Source: Bacteroidota bacterium (GTDB lineage Bacteria > Bacteroidota > Bacteroidia > Flavobacteriales > Weeksellaceae). From it: a stretch of DNA of 64,000 nt. Location of the stretch: positions 16,777 through 80,776 of the forward strand of contig JAEWOR010000034.1 in NCBI GenBank assembly GCA_023399595.1, in the 5' to 3' direction. Below, piece after piece: positions 49,869 through 59,431 of the stretch. A program made the translations under genes and the position numbers. Each line of letters opens with the position of its first letter. The stretch's first letter is position 1. The notes under the pieces are model-generated. The model was not told the origin of the DNA and ran no database searches. It saw nothing but the letters and a program-made list of their open reading frames with translations.

Positions 49869-52859
49869 TTAGAATGATATTGTAGTACCAAATACAAATG
49901 TTCTGTTAAGATTATAGGTACCAGTCCCCCCAGATCCACTAAGAGAAAGTCTTGGGTCATAACCTTTTCTCTTCGACCACACTGCTAAATTATTTGCAGT
50001 TGCATAGAATTTAATACCAGTTAATCCAAATCTTTCAAATAGGTCTTTATTTAAAGTATAACCAAGTGATATATTTTGTAAACTTATAAAATCTGACTTA
50101 ATTAATCCAAGAGTCGAGGTAGCATATGCCGAGTTAGTTCCAGCAGTTGCTCCATCTACTACAAACTTAGGAAGAGCTGCGGATGTGTTGGTAGGAGTCC
50201 ATGTATTATAATAGTCTTCATGAATTGATTGACCAAGACCTCCACTCATTCTAGACATCCAAGCTGAGTCATAACCCCATCCACCAAACTGATAAGAGAA
50301 GTCAACGCCTAAATCAAATCCTTTGTACTGAAGATTTAAACCAAAGCCTCCATAAACATCTGGTGTAGCTACTTTATCTTGTACATAATATGTTGCCTCA
50401 TTATAGATTTCAGTAGTCGTTTTACCAATAACATTACCACTTGCATCTTTTTCATCTTTATAGAATACTGCATTACCATTTGCTGCATTTACACCTGCAA
50501 ATTCTCTTAATCTATAAGTATATCTATTATGTCCTTTTCTAAGAGTGAACAGACCAGATGGATTTAAATCAGCATAAATATCTGTAATTTCATTCTTATA
50601 GTGAGTAATATTACCAAAAAGATTCACTCTAAAGTCACTAGTTCTAATAACATCAGCATCCATAGTCACTTCAAAACCTTTATTAGTCATAGAGCCTAAG
50701 TTTACAGGCAAACTATCAAATCCACTTGAAGGAGCTTTTTCTCTATTAAATAACATATCTGTTACATTTCTTTGGAAATATTCAGCATCAATATTTAATC
50801 TATTATTAAATAATGAAGTTTCAAAACCAAAGTTAGAATTTTTCAACTTCTCCCAAGTAATATCTTTATTTCCATTAAAAACCTGTGTCCATCCAATATC
50901 TTGTGTCGGATCTGTCTGAGGCTGCGGAGCATATAAGTCCATATATGGTGTATATACAGTCCACTCATTGATATCATTAGTAGTTAACGCTAAATTATCG
51001 TTTCCTTGTTCACCATAAGAAGCCTTCAACTTAAATTCATTCACCCAACTTACATCTTTCATGAAGTTTTCTTTTGACACTCTCCAAGCACCACCAAATC
51101 CGTAGAAATTACCCCATCTGTTATCTGGATGAAACATGGATGATGCATCTCTTCTGAAGTTTGCACTTAAATAATACTTACTATTATAATCATAGTTGAT
51201 TCTTGCAAAATAACCTTCAGTAGCATATCTCGCATTATAACCAGCTGATGACTGATATATAGTAGCATCATTTAAATTGATTGTATTGGGTAAGAAAAGT
51301 TTAGATTTACTTACGCTAGTATATTCTATTCTATTCTCATAAGTTTCATGACCAACTAAAGCTTCAAACTTATGTCCATTAAAGTTTTTACTATAGTTTA
51401 GCAACTGTTGATTTGTAATACCAAACTCGCTTGAAATAGAATTTGCTAATCTACCACCAGCAGCAACTGCATCTCCATAAATAGGAGTATCTCTACCAAT
51501 AAAGCTATTATTAGAATAATCTCCAGTGATGGTATATTTAAAATCTAATCCTTTAAGAATATTCACCCCTGCATAAGCAGATGCAAAAACAGTATTCCCT
51601 TTAGTTCTTTTATGATCTAGTAAAGCAGTGATGTATGGATTCTGTTGTTGCCCATAAGGTCTGATACTATACACCCCAAGCATACCAGTACCATCATCGT
51701 AAATTGGATTACCTGTAGAATCGTAAACTATTTGCCCAGCATTGTTTCTTTGATAAACACCATAGATTGGTGCAATACTATTAATCCACAAATATGGAGA
51801 TGAGAAGTTACTTGTTCCGTTACCATCTGGATTATCTAATACAGAATTTGTGTACGCAAAATTAGTTCCTACTGTAATTCTTTCTCCAACTTTAGTATCT
51901 ACTTTAGCTCTAGCAGTAACCTTATCAAATTTTGAATTGATACCATAACCTTCGTTACTATCATACCCTACAGAGAATAAATAGGTAGTATTTTCTGATC
52001 CTCCTGCAGCATTAAAATGCACTGAATTAAAATACCCATCTCTAAATAAATATTTCTCCCAATCTTCAGGAGTATATAACAAAGATGCAGAAGAGTTAAA
52101 CTGACCCGTAACAGGATCTACAAGATTTGTGTTACCTACATTATAAATATTATAACCTAAACCAATAGCTCCATCCACAAGCTCATCAGCAGCTTTAACT
52201 CTAGCAGCATCATAAGTTAGACCTTGTACCATTTGGAAATTATTAGCCATCCCATTAAAGTAGGCTTCATAATATTTTTTATAATCTTTGATATTTTTAT
52301 ATCCAGAATTTGAATTCTGGTTGATACCAGTTTTCATATCCAAAGCAAATCTAGTTCTACCTTTTCTACCTTTTTTAGTTGTAACAATAATAACCCCGTT
52401 CGCACCTCTGTTCCCATAAAGCGCCGCAACAGAAGCATCTTTTAAGAAAGAGATTGATTCAATATCATTATTATTAATAGTAGAGATATCTCCTGTATAA
52501 GGAACACCATCTACCACATAAAGCGGTGCTGCAGAACCGTTTACCGATCCAATTCCTCTAAAACGAACTGTTGGAGCTTGACCAGGCTGACCAGATCCTC
52601 CATATACTTGCACACCAGCAATCTTACCAGTCATACCTTGAATAACATTAGGAGCAGTTACTTGTGCAATTTCCGCAGCTTTTACCTGACCTACAGACCC
52701 CGTAAGTGTTTCTTTCTTAACAGCACCGTAAGCAACAACAATAACCTCATCAATTTTAGTTTCTTTTGTTATTGTATCATTTTTAGTTGTTTGTGCAAAA
52801 GCCATTGCTCCCATAAAGAACACCGCTCCCGCACTTAATACACGTAATTTAACATTCAT
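49869..52859 (-). CDS. SusC/RagA-family TonB-dependent transporter
   Basis: 996 residues. Signal peptide MNVKLRVLSAGAVFFMGAMAF, TonB-box-like IDEVIVVAYGAVKKETLTGS, then the plug (VQVYGGSGQPGQAPTVRFRG, SISFLKDASVAALYGNRGAN) and barrel ending NRTFVFGTTISF. The carboxypeptidase-like domain that precedes the plug in many SusC proteins is absent. It imports a large nutrient with its SusD partner using TonB energy. A -7-like CATATTTG lies 37-44 bases upstream of the ATG. Confidence 0.94.
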   Translation of the reverse strand: MNVKLRVLSAGAVFFMGAMAFAQTTKNDTITKETKIDEVIVVAYGAVKKETLTGSVGQVKAAEIAQVTAPNVIQGMTGKIAGVQVYGGSGQPGQAPTVRFRGIGSVNGSAAPLYVVDGVPYTGDISTINNNDIESISFLKDASVAALYGNRGANGVIIVTTKKGRKGRTRFALDMKTGINQNSNSGYKNIKDYKKYYEAYFNGMANNFQMVQGLTYDAARVKAADELVDGAIGLGYNIYNVGNTNLVDPVTGQFNSSASLLYTPEDWEKYLFRDGYFNSVHFNAAGGSENTTYLFSVGYDSNEGYGINSKFDKVTARAKVDTKVGERITVGTNFAYTNSVLDNPDGNGTSNFSSPYLWINSIAPIYGVYQRNNAGQIVYDSTGNPIYDDGTGMLGVYSIRPYGQQQNPYITALLDHKRTKGNTVFASAYAGVNILKGLDFKYTITGDYSNNSFIGRDTPIYGDAVAAGGRLANSISSEFGITNQQLLNYSKNFNGHKFEALVGHETYENRIEYTSVSKSKLFLPNTINLNDATIYQSSAGYNARYATEGYFARINYDYNSKYYLSANFRRDASSMFHPDNRWGNFYGFGGAWRVSKENFMKDVSWVNEFKLKASYGEQGNDNLALTTNDINEWTVYTPYMDLYAPQPQTDPTQDIGWTQVFNGNKDITWEKLKNSNFGFETSLFNNRLNIDAEYFQRNVTDMLFNREKAPSSGFDSLPVNLGSMTNKGFEVTMDADVIRTSDFRVNLFGNITHYKNEITDIYADLNPSGLFTLRKGHNRYTYRLREFAGVNAANGNAVFYKDEKDASGNVIGKTTTEIYNEATYYVQDKVATPDVYGGFGLNLQYKGFDLGVDFSYQFGGWGYDSAWMSRMSGGLGQSIHEDYYNTWTPTNTSAALPKFVVDGATAGTNSAYATSTLGLIKSDFISLQNISLGYTLNKDLFERFGLTGIKFYATANNLAVWSKRKGYDPRLSLSGSGGTGTYNLNRTFVFGTTISF

Positions 52860-53111
52860 ATTAACAAATTTTAATATTTTTTAATAGGCAAATATGTTAA
52901 TAAATTTTAACACTACCAAATTTTTTTCGTAAATTCACTAAAATTAGACCTTTATACTATTAACGTCCTAAGTAATTTAACAATCAGATACGAAATTACT
53001 ATTAACGACATCAATTTTTACTTAAACCTTTCCAATAATCTAAATTTTATGATAATATAAACAATCAGATGTATTTAATTTAGAACCATTATAAACAACA
53101 TTTCAAAATAT
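52860..53111. other. intergenic region between susC and infB
   Basis: Very AT-rich, containing the presumed susC promoter near the left end and two copies of AACAATCAGAT (52979 and 53064 area). No gene was seen. Confidence 0.4.
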
Positions 53112-53139
53112 AAAAAAGCCCACTTAATGCGGGCTTTTT
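53112..53139 (-). terminator. terminator of the rimP-nusA-infB operon
   Basis: AAAAAGCCC/GGGCTTTTT stem with a short imperfect inner part, followed by six T on the minus strand, 16 bases after the infB stop. Confidence 0.8.
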
Positions 53140-53154
53140 ATGGTATGTTAAAAA

Positions 53155-56100
53155 TTATTTTAATTTCTTTTTAACAGCTACTTCTTCGTACACTTCAAGG
53201 ATATCACCAATTTCGATATCATTATATCCTTTAAGGTTCAATCCACATTCGTAACCTTTATTAACTTCCTTAACATCATCCTTGAAACGTTTTAAACTTT
53301 CAAGTTCTCCGTCAAATTTAACAATTCCGTCTCTTAACAAACGTACTTTTGATGATCTAGTTACTTTACCTGAAAGAACCATACATCCTGCAATACTTCC
53401 TACTTTAGAAATTTTGAACACCTCACGGATTTCTACGTTACCAATAACTTGTTCTTTAATTTCTGGAGAAAGCATTCCTTCCATCGCTTCTTTCACCTCA
53501 TCAATAGCAGCATAAATAATAGAATACGTTCTAATTTCAACTTCTTCTTTATCTGCAATATCTTTAGCATTCACACTAGCTCTTACGTTAAATCCAATAA
53601 CAATAGCATCAGATGCAGCAGCTAACAAGATATCAGACTCAGTAATTTGCCCAACACCTTGATGAAGAATATTTACTTGAATTTCTTCCGTTGATAATCT
53701 TTGTAACTGGTCTGCAAGTGCTTCTACCGAACCATCTACGTCTCCTTTTAGGATAATATTTAACTCTTTGAATTCTCCTAAAGCGATACGACGCCCAATT
53801 TCATCCAATGTTAAATGTTTCTTCGTACGGATTGTTTGCTCTCTTTGAAGTTGCTCTCTCTTATTAGCAATAGATTTTGCTTCTTTCTCATCTGCATAAA
53901 CTCTAAATTTATCACCTGCAGTTGGAGCTCCATCTAAACCTAAAATTGTTACAGGAATTGATGGACCTGCTTCTTGAAGATTGCGGCCTCTCTCATCCAA
54001 CATGGCTTTCACTTTACCATGATTCTTACCTGCCAATACATAATCTCCAACTTTTAGCGTTCCCGTTTGAACTAATAATGTAGAAACATATCCTCTACCT
54101 TTATCTAAAGATGCTTCAATAACAACACCATTTGCATTTCTATTAGGATTAGCTTTCAATTCAAGCATTTCCGCTTGTAATAAAACTTTCTCTAATAAAA
54201 CATCTACATTGTTACCAAATTTAGCAGAAATTTCTTGAGCCTGGACATTTCCTCCCCATTCTTCAACAAGAATATTCATTCCTGAAAGTTGTTGACGAAT
54301 ATTATCTGGGTTTGCGTTTGGCTTATCTACTTTATTGATTGCAATAATCATTGGAACTCCCGCCGCTTGAGCGTGAGAAATAGCTTCCTTAGTTTGTGGC
54401 ATCACATCGTCATCCGCAGCAATTACAATAATTACAATATCGGTAACTTGTGCCCCCCTTGCTCTCATCGCTGTAAAAGCTTCGTGACCAGGAGTATCTA
54501 GGAAAGTAATTCTTTGTCCGTTCTCCAGCTTCACGTTATAAGCACCAATATGCTGTGTAATACCACCAGATTCACCAGCAATTACATTAGCTTTTCTGAT
54601 GTAATCCAATAATGAAGTTTTACCGTGGTCAACATGTCCCATTACCGTAACAATTGGAGCTCTAGCTAACAAATCCTCTTCAGTATCAGCTTCATCCTCA
54701 GTTTCCGTATCTTCAAGATCCGCATCTGAGAATTCAATTTTATAACCAAATTCATCAGCAACCAATAGTAAAGTATCCGCTTCTAATCTTTGGTTCATGG
54801 TAACCATAACCCCTAAAGAGAAACATGCAGAAATAACTTCTGTAGCAGAAACATCCATTAAACTTGCCAATTCACCAACAGTGATGAATTCAGTTACTTT
54901 TAATGTTCTATCTTGAGAATCTAATTCTTGCTGACGTTCGTCTTGTTCTCTACGGAAAGATCTTTTTTCTTTTCTATGTTTTGCACTCTTAGATTTACCA
55001 CCTTTATTGGTTAGTTTCTCTAAGGTTTCTTTAATTTGGTTTTTAACTTGTTCGTCGGTAAGTTCAACAGGCATTACATGACCTCCTCTTCTATTGTTGT
55101 TACCACCTCTGTTGTTACCACCCTGACGATTTCCTTGTCCACCACCTTGATTAGGGCGATTTCCTTGTCCACCTTGATTAGGTCTGTTATTTCCTTGTCC
55201 ATGAGGGCGATTTCCCTGCCCGCCTTGTCCTTGTGGACGGTTACCTCCTTGGTTATTACCTTGTTGGTTGTTATTATTTTGCTGATTATTCGCTCCAGGC
55301 TTTTCTATTCTCTTACGCTTCTTCTTAGCAGCAGAACTTTTAGATTTATCTTGAAACTGCGAAAGGTCGATTTTTTCCTTAAGAATTTTTGGACCATCCA
55401 GTTTTTGATAAACCGTTTCAATTTTCTGTGGCTCTTGATTTTCAACAGCAGGAGTTTCTGCTGCTTTTGGAGCTGGAGTTGGTTTTTCCACAGATTTTTC
55501 TTCTACTTTTTCAGGTGCTTTTAGCGTTTCAGAAACAACTTTTACAGGTTGCTTTTCTTCTTTTTTAGGCTCTTCAGCTTTAGGCTGAGATTTTTTAGAA
55601 GGCTTATGACGAGGACTTTCTAGTTGAGATAAGTCTATCTTATCCAACACTTTAAATTCTTGTTTTACTGGCTCAACAGGTTTCTTTTCTTCCTTTACAG
55701 GAGCTTCTGGTTGTTTTTCTTTAACTACTGGAGCAACAACTTCTGGCTTCTCTTCTTTTTGTTCAGGTTCTTTAGCCTCAGTTTTCTTAGGTTCTAAGTC
55801 TATTTTACCTAAAATTTTAGTTTCTGATTTAATAGGGGCTTTTGCCTTTATTACTTCAGGTTTTACTTCTTCAATTTCCAGTTTTTCTTCTGGAACCTTT
55901 GAAATCACAACTTCATGTGAAGCTTTACGTTGTTCGCTATCTTTAGCGAACTCAGCTTCCAACGCAGAATATGCCGCTTCTTCCAATTGAGCGTTAGGAT
56001 TACTTTCTACTTCGAAACCTTTGGCTTGGAGAAACTCCACCAATCTGGACATCGAAATATTAAATTCCTTAACCGCTTTATTTAATCTAATTTTTGGCAT
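53155..56100 (-). CDS. infB: translation initiation factor IF-2
   Basis: 981 residues. The first 50 residues are the IF2_N helix bundle. Residues 75-340 are low-complexity: Lys/Glu/Pro-rich, then an Asn/Gln/Gly/Arg-rich block (about 270-345). A second IF2_N segment lies near 400-460. The GTPase domain starts around 484 with VTVMGHVDHGKTSLLDYIRK, then FLDTPGHEAFTAMR and INKVDKP. It places initiator tRNA on the ribosome. It follows nusA by 67 bases. Confidence 0.98.
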   Translation of the reverse strand: MPKIRLNKAVKEFNISMSRLVEFLQAKGFEVESNPNAQLEEAAYSALEAEFAKDSEQRKASHEVVISKVPEEKLEIEEVKPEVIKAKAPIKSETKILGKIDLEPKKTEAKEPEQKEEKPEVVAPVVKEKQPEAPVKEEKKPVEPVKQEFKVLDKIDLSQLESPRHKPSKKSQPKAEEPKKEEKQPVKVVSETLKAPEKVEEKSVEKPTPAPKAAETPAVENQEPQKIETVYQKLDGPKILKEKIDLSQFQDKSKSSAAKKKRKRIEKPGANNQQNNNNQQGNNQGGNRPQGQGGQGNRPHGQGNNRPNQGGQGNRPNQGGGQGNRQGGNNRGGNNNRRGGHVMPVELTDEQVKNQIKETLEKLTNKGGKSKSAKHRKEKRSFRREQDERQQELDSQDRTLKVTEFITVGELASLMDVSATEVISACFSLGVMVTMNQRLEADTLLLVADEFGYKIEFSDADLEDTETEDEADTEEDLLARAPIVTVMGHVDHGKTSLLDYIRKANVIAGESGGITQHIGAYNVKLENGQRITFLDTPGHEAFTAMRARGAQVTDIVIIVIAADDDVMPQTKEAISHAQAAGVPMIIAINKVDKPNANPDNIRQQLSGMNILVEEWGGNVQAQEISAKFGNNVDVLLEKVLLQAEMLELKANPNRNANGVVIEASLDKGRGYVSTLLVQTGTLKVGDYVLAGKNHGKVKAMLDERGRNLQEAGPSIPVTILGLDGAPTAGDKFRVYADEKEAKSIANKREQLQREQTIRTKKHLTLDEIGRRIALGEFKELNIILKGDVDGSVEALADQLQRLSTEEIQVNILHQGVGQITESDILLAAASDAIVIGFNVRASVNAKDIADKEEVEIRTYSIIYAAIDEVKEAMEGMLSPEIKEQVIGNVEIREVFKISKVGSIAGCMVLSGKVTRSSKVRLLRDGIVKFDGELESLKRFKDDVKEVNKGYECGLNLKGYNDIEIGDILEVYEEVAVKKKLK

Positions 56101-56167
56101 TTATATTATTTACTGTTTTTAAATTTTATTGCTTTTTACTTTTTATTAGAATTTACTAATTAAAAAA

Positions 56168-57403
56168 TTAATCTTCAAATTCCTCTTTCAAGATACGCTT
56201 CACTTCATTGATGGTTTCCTCTTCAAGATCTACCATATTCAATAAGCTTTCTGTATCCTTATCCAACACAGATTTAGCAGTTGTTAAACCAACTTTTTTA
56301 AATTCTTCTAACACCCAATCTTCAATAACATCATTAAATTCTGCTAATTCTACATCATCATCCTCACTAGACTCTCTGTAAACATCAATTTCAAAATCCG
56401 AAAGCCAAGAAGCCAATCTAATATTTTGCCCTTGCTTACCAATTACTTTTGAAATCTCCTCCACTGGCGTGTATACCATTGCATAGCGCGCTTCTTCATT
56501 AATATCAATTTTATTGATAGTAATGTTTCCTAAAGATCTTTTCACCATTACTTCAGGGTTTTTAGACCATTGAATAACGTCTATATTTTCGTTTCTCAAC
56601 TCTCTAACAACACCGTGAATTCTTGAACCTTTTACCCCAACACAAGCTCCAACAGGATCTATTCTATCATCATAAGCGTCTACAGCGATTTTCGCTTTTT
56701 CACCAGGAATTCTTACTACTTTTTTAAGAATAATAGTTCCGTCTTGAATTTCAGGAATTTCTAATTCTAATAATTTTTCTAAGAATTTAGGCGCCGTTCT
56801 TGAAATGATAATTTGCGGTTTTGAACCTTTAAAATCTACACTTTCAACAATAGCTCTAATATTTTCTCCTTTCTTGAAGAAGTCTGAAGGAATTTGATTT
56901 TCTTTTGGTAAAATAAATTCATTCCCTTCATCATCCAACAAAATAATATGTTTGTGACGAATATGGTGAACTTCACCTATTACAATCTCTCCAATTCTAT
57001 CTCTGAACTGATCATATAACATTGCATTGTTATGCTCCTGAAGTTTTGTTGCCAAAATCTGCTTCAAGGTAAGGATATTTCTTCTTCCTAACTGCGCAAC
57101 AGGAATTTCCATGGTGTATTCTTCACCTACTTCAAAGCTGTCGTCAATTTTTTTAGCTTCAGAAATTTCAATTTCCAAATCATCATCTTCAGACATATCG
57201 TCTTCAACGATGGTTTTATTTAAAAATATCTGAAAATCTCCTTTATCAGGGTTCACAATTACATCAAAATGATCATCAGAATCGTATCTCTTTCTTAGTA
57301 AGGTTTTTAATGAATCTTCAATAATCGCCATTAAATCAATCTTACTGATCCCTTTTTCGTCTTTAAAATCCCCAAAGGATTCAATCAACGCTATATTATC
57401 CAT
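56168..57403 (-). CDS. nusA: transcription termination/antitermination factor NusA
   Basis: 411 residues. N-terminal RNA-polymerase-binding domain (ALIESFGDFKDEKGISKIDL), S1 domain near 135-200 (GEIVIGEVHHIRHKHIILLD), and two KH domains with DPVGACVGVKGSRIHGVV and EEISKVIGKQGQNIRLASWL. The acidic C-terminus is short, as in most non-enteric bacteria. It controls pausing and intrinsic termination. It lies between rimP and infB, the common bacterial order, and could act on the terminator-like hairpin in the leader of its own operon. Confidence 0.98.
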   Translation of the reverse strand: MDNIALIESFGDFKDEKGISKIDLMAIIEDSLKTLLRKRYDSDDHFDVIVNPDKGDFQIFLNKTIVEDDMSEDDDLEIEISEAKKIDDSFEVGEEYTMEIPVAQLGRRNILTLKQILATKLQEHNNAMLYDQFRDRIGEIVIGEVHHIRHKHIILLDDEGNEFILPKENQIPSDFFKKGENIRAIVESVDFKGSKPQIIISRTAPKFLEKLLELEIPEIQDGTIILKKVVRIPGEKAKIAVDAYDDRIDPVGACVGVKGSRIHGVVRELRNENIDVIQWSKNPEVMVKRSLGNITINKIDINEEARYAMVYTPVEEISKVIGKQGQNIRLASWLSDFEIDVYRESSEDDDVELAEFNDVIEDWVLEEFKKVGLTTAKSVLDKDTESLLNMVDLEEETINEVKRILKEEFED

Positions 57404-57435
57404 CTATTTTTTTCTTTATATTTTCAAATTATATT

Positions 57436-57903
57436 CTAAAACTTCACTACCACCAACGCTTTCTTGATGTCGGAATACGCAATATGCTTTTCCTCTTCTA
57501 CATCCACTTTTCCTTTTCCGACTTCTTTTGGTTTTCTATATCTCAAAAGCAAAGCGACACCGTTGTCCTCTACTTTCGCAAGTTCACCTTCAATTTTTGT
57601 AGAATCATTTAAAAGAATTTCAATATTTCTTCCTAAATTTTTCTTGAATTGTCTTGGGCTATTCAAAGGCTCACTTAACCCAGCAGACATTACTTGTAGA
57701 CTGAAATCATGCTCTTCTCTATCCATATTGAATTCAATAGCGCGACTTGCATCTAAACAATCCTGAAGAGAAACTCCATTATCACCGTCAAGAACTACCG
57801 TAATATCGTCTCCAGCAGAGATTTTAAGATCTATTAAAAATAAATCTTCTCTTGTTACCAGAAACTCATTAAGTAAACTCTCTACTCTTTCTCTAAACTC
57901 CAT
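57436..57903 (-). CDS. rimP: ribosome maturation factor RimP
   Basis: 155 residues. Motifs of the family are VVLDGDNGVSLQDCLDASRA, LQVMSAGLSEPLNSPRQFKK (with the conserved SPG-like turn) and GRNIEILLNDSTKIEGELAK. It helps to mature the 30S subunit. First gene of the rimP-nusA-infB operon. Its leader contains a terminator-like hairpin (57925-57950) 22 bases before the ATG. Confidence 0.95.
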   Translation of the reverse strand: MEFRERVESLLNEFLVTREDLFLIDLKISAGDDITVVLDGDNGVSLQDCLDASRAIEFNMDREEHDFSLQVMSAGLSEPLNSPRQFKKNLGRNIEILLNDSTKIEGELAKVEDNGVALLLRYRKPKEVGKGKVDVEEEKHIAYSDIKKALVVVKF

Positions 57904-57924
57904 ATTTTTCTAAATTTCGACTAC

Positions 57925-57950
57925 GAAAAAAGGCTTTCTCTCGAAGGCCT
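57925..57950 (-). terminator. terminator-like hairpin in the rimP-nusA-infB leader
   Basis: On the minus strand AGGCcTTC-GAGA-GAAaGCCT (one mismatch) is followed by six T, between the promoter and the rimP ATG. It would end transcription before the operon unless read through. NusA, encoded by the second gene, acts on such hairpins, so autoregulation is plausible but not shown. Confidence 0.55.
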
Positions 57951-57975
57951 TTTCATTTTTTCCGTTAATCCGTTG

Positions 57976-58006
57976 CAAATATATGAAAATTAATCTAATC
58001 TCACAA
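57976..58006 (-). promoter_or_regulatory. promoter of the rimP-nusA-infB operon
   Basis: On the minus strand TTG, 20 bases, TATATTTG (57976-57983), perfect Bacteroidetes boxes, about 75 bases before rimP. Confidence 0.65.
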
Positions 58007-58081
58007 CATTCTCAATTTCAACATCATATTTAAAATACAAACTTCTACATATTAATAATTCATAGATTTTTAATAATTTAG

Positions 58082-58089
58082 TACTTTTG
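58082..58089 (+). promoter_or_regulatory. -7 box of the ugd unit
   Basis: TACTTTTG, a perfect TAnnTTTG, 24 bases before the ugd ATG. No clear -33 box. Confidence 0.5.
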
Positions 58090-58113
58090 CAATCTATTTT
58101 TAAGAGAACATAA

Positions 58114-59430
58114 ATGAATATTACAATTGTTGGAACTGGATATGTAGGTCTGGTAACAGGAACCACTTTAGCAGAATTAGGAAACTCCGTATACTGTGTA
58201 GACATTGACGAAAAGAAAGTAGAAGGCATGAAAAACGGTATCGTTCCCATCTACGAACCCAATCTCGAGGAAATGTTCTTGAGAAACATCCAAGCCCAAC
58301 GTTTACAATTTACCACCAACTTAAAAGAAGCTTTAGACAAAAGTGAAGTTATTTATTTAGCCTTACCAACGCCTCCAGGTGAAGATGGTTCTGCGGATTT
58401 ATCTTACGTTTTAGCAGTTGCCAACCAAATTGGTGAATTGATGACCGATTATAAAGTGGTGGTGAATAAATCTACCGTTCCTGTGGGAACAGCTGATAGA
58501 GTAACGGAAGTTATCGCTTCGAAAACTAAAATTCCTTTTGACGTCGTTTCAAATCCAGAATTTTTGCGTGAAGGTTTTGCTGTGGAAGATTCTATGAACC
58601 CTGCAAGAGTGGTTGTAGGAACGTCTTCTGAAAAAGCCAAAAATATGATGGCTGAAATCTACCAACCGTTCACCAATACAGGAATTCCGATTATTTTCAT
58701 GGATGAAAAATCTTCTGAACTTACAAAATACGCTGCCAACTCATTCTTAGCGGTAAAAATTACTTTTATGAATGAAATTGCCAACTATTGCGAAAAAGTA
58801 GGTGCAGATGTAGATAAAGTAAGACTTGGAATGGGAAGTGACGACAGAATTGGAAATCGTTTTCTTTTCCCAGGAATTGGTTACGGCGGAAGCTGCTTCC
58901 CGAAAGATGTAAAAGCGTTGATAAAATCTGGAAAAGATGAGAAATTCAACTTTCAAATTTTAGAAGCTACAGAAAATGTAAACACCGCTCAAAAAACCAT
59001 TTTGGTAAGTGATATCGAAAATTATTTTGGTGGAAACCTTCAAGGAAAAACCATTGCATTGTGGGGATTAGCATTTAAAGCCAACACAGACGATATTAGA
59101 GAAGCTTCTTCTTTGGATAACATTAAAATCTTATTGGAAAAAGGAGCTAAAATTGTAGCTTACGACGCCATTGCTGAAGAAAATGTAAGAAAAGTGATAG
59201 GCGATAAAATTTCTTACGCTCCCGACATGTATTCCGCTTTAGAAGGAGCAGATTGCTTATTAATTGCAACAGAATGGCCAGAGTTTAAGAATCCGAATTT
59301 CGAGTTAATGGCTGAAAAACTCAACAACAAAGCCATTTTTGATGGTAGAAATATGTACCCAATAGAAACATTGGAAAAAAACGGATTTTTCTATAAAAGT
59401 ATTGGAAGGAAGCTCATAAAAAACGCTTAA
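58114..59430 (+). CDS. ugd: UDP-glucose 6-dehydrogenase family
   Basis: 438 residues. The N-terminal NAD-binding loop is GTGYVGLVTGTTLAELG (7-23). The catalytic Cys261 is in GIGYGGSCFPKDVKALI, preceded by the central helix AANSFLAVKITFMNEIANYC. The C-terminal domain has ALWGLAFKANTDDIREASSL. It oxidises UDP-glucose (or a related UDP-hexose) to the uronic acid for surface polysaccharides. First gene of the plus-strand polysaccharide cluster. Substrate choice between UDP-glucose and UDP-ManNAc/GlcNAc cannot be made safely from sequence. Confidence 0.93.
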   Translation: MNITIVGTGYVGLVTGTTLAELGNSVYCVDIDEKKVEGMKNGIVPIYEPNLEEMFLRNIQAQRLQFTTNLKEALDKSEVIYLALPTPPGEDGSADLSYVLAVANQIGELMTDYKVVVNKSTVPVGTADRVTEVIASKTKIPFDVVSNPEFLREGFAVEDSMNPARVVVGTSSEKAKNMMAEIYQPFTNTGIPIIFMDEKSSELTKYAANSFLAVKITFMNEIANYCEKVGADVDKVRLGMGSDDRIGNRFLFPGIGYGGSCFPKDVKALIKSGKDEKFNFQILEATENVNTAQKTILVSDIENYFGGNLQGKTIALWGLAFKANTDDIREASSLDNIKILLEKGAKIVAYDAIAEENVRKVIGDKISYAPDMYSALEGADCLLIATEWPEFKNPNFELMAEKLNNKAIFDGRNMYPIETLEKNGFFYKSIGRKLIKNA

Positions 59431-59431
59431 G

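Noticed and set aside
55036..55524. A 162-codon plus-strand frame opposite infB
   Set aside because: It is a by-product of the low-complexity Asn/Gln/Gly/Lys block of IF-2.
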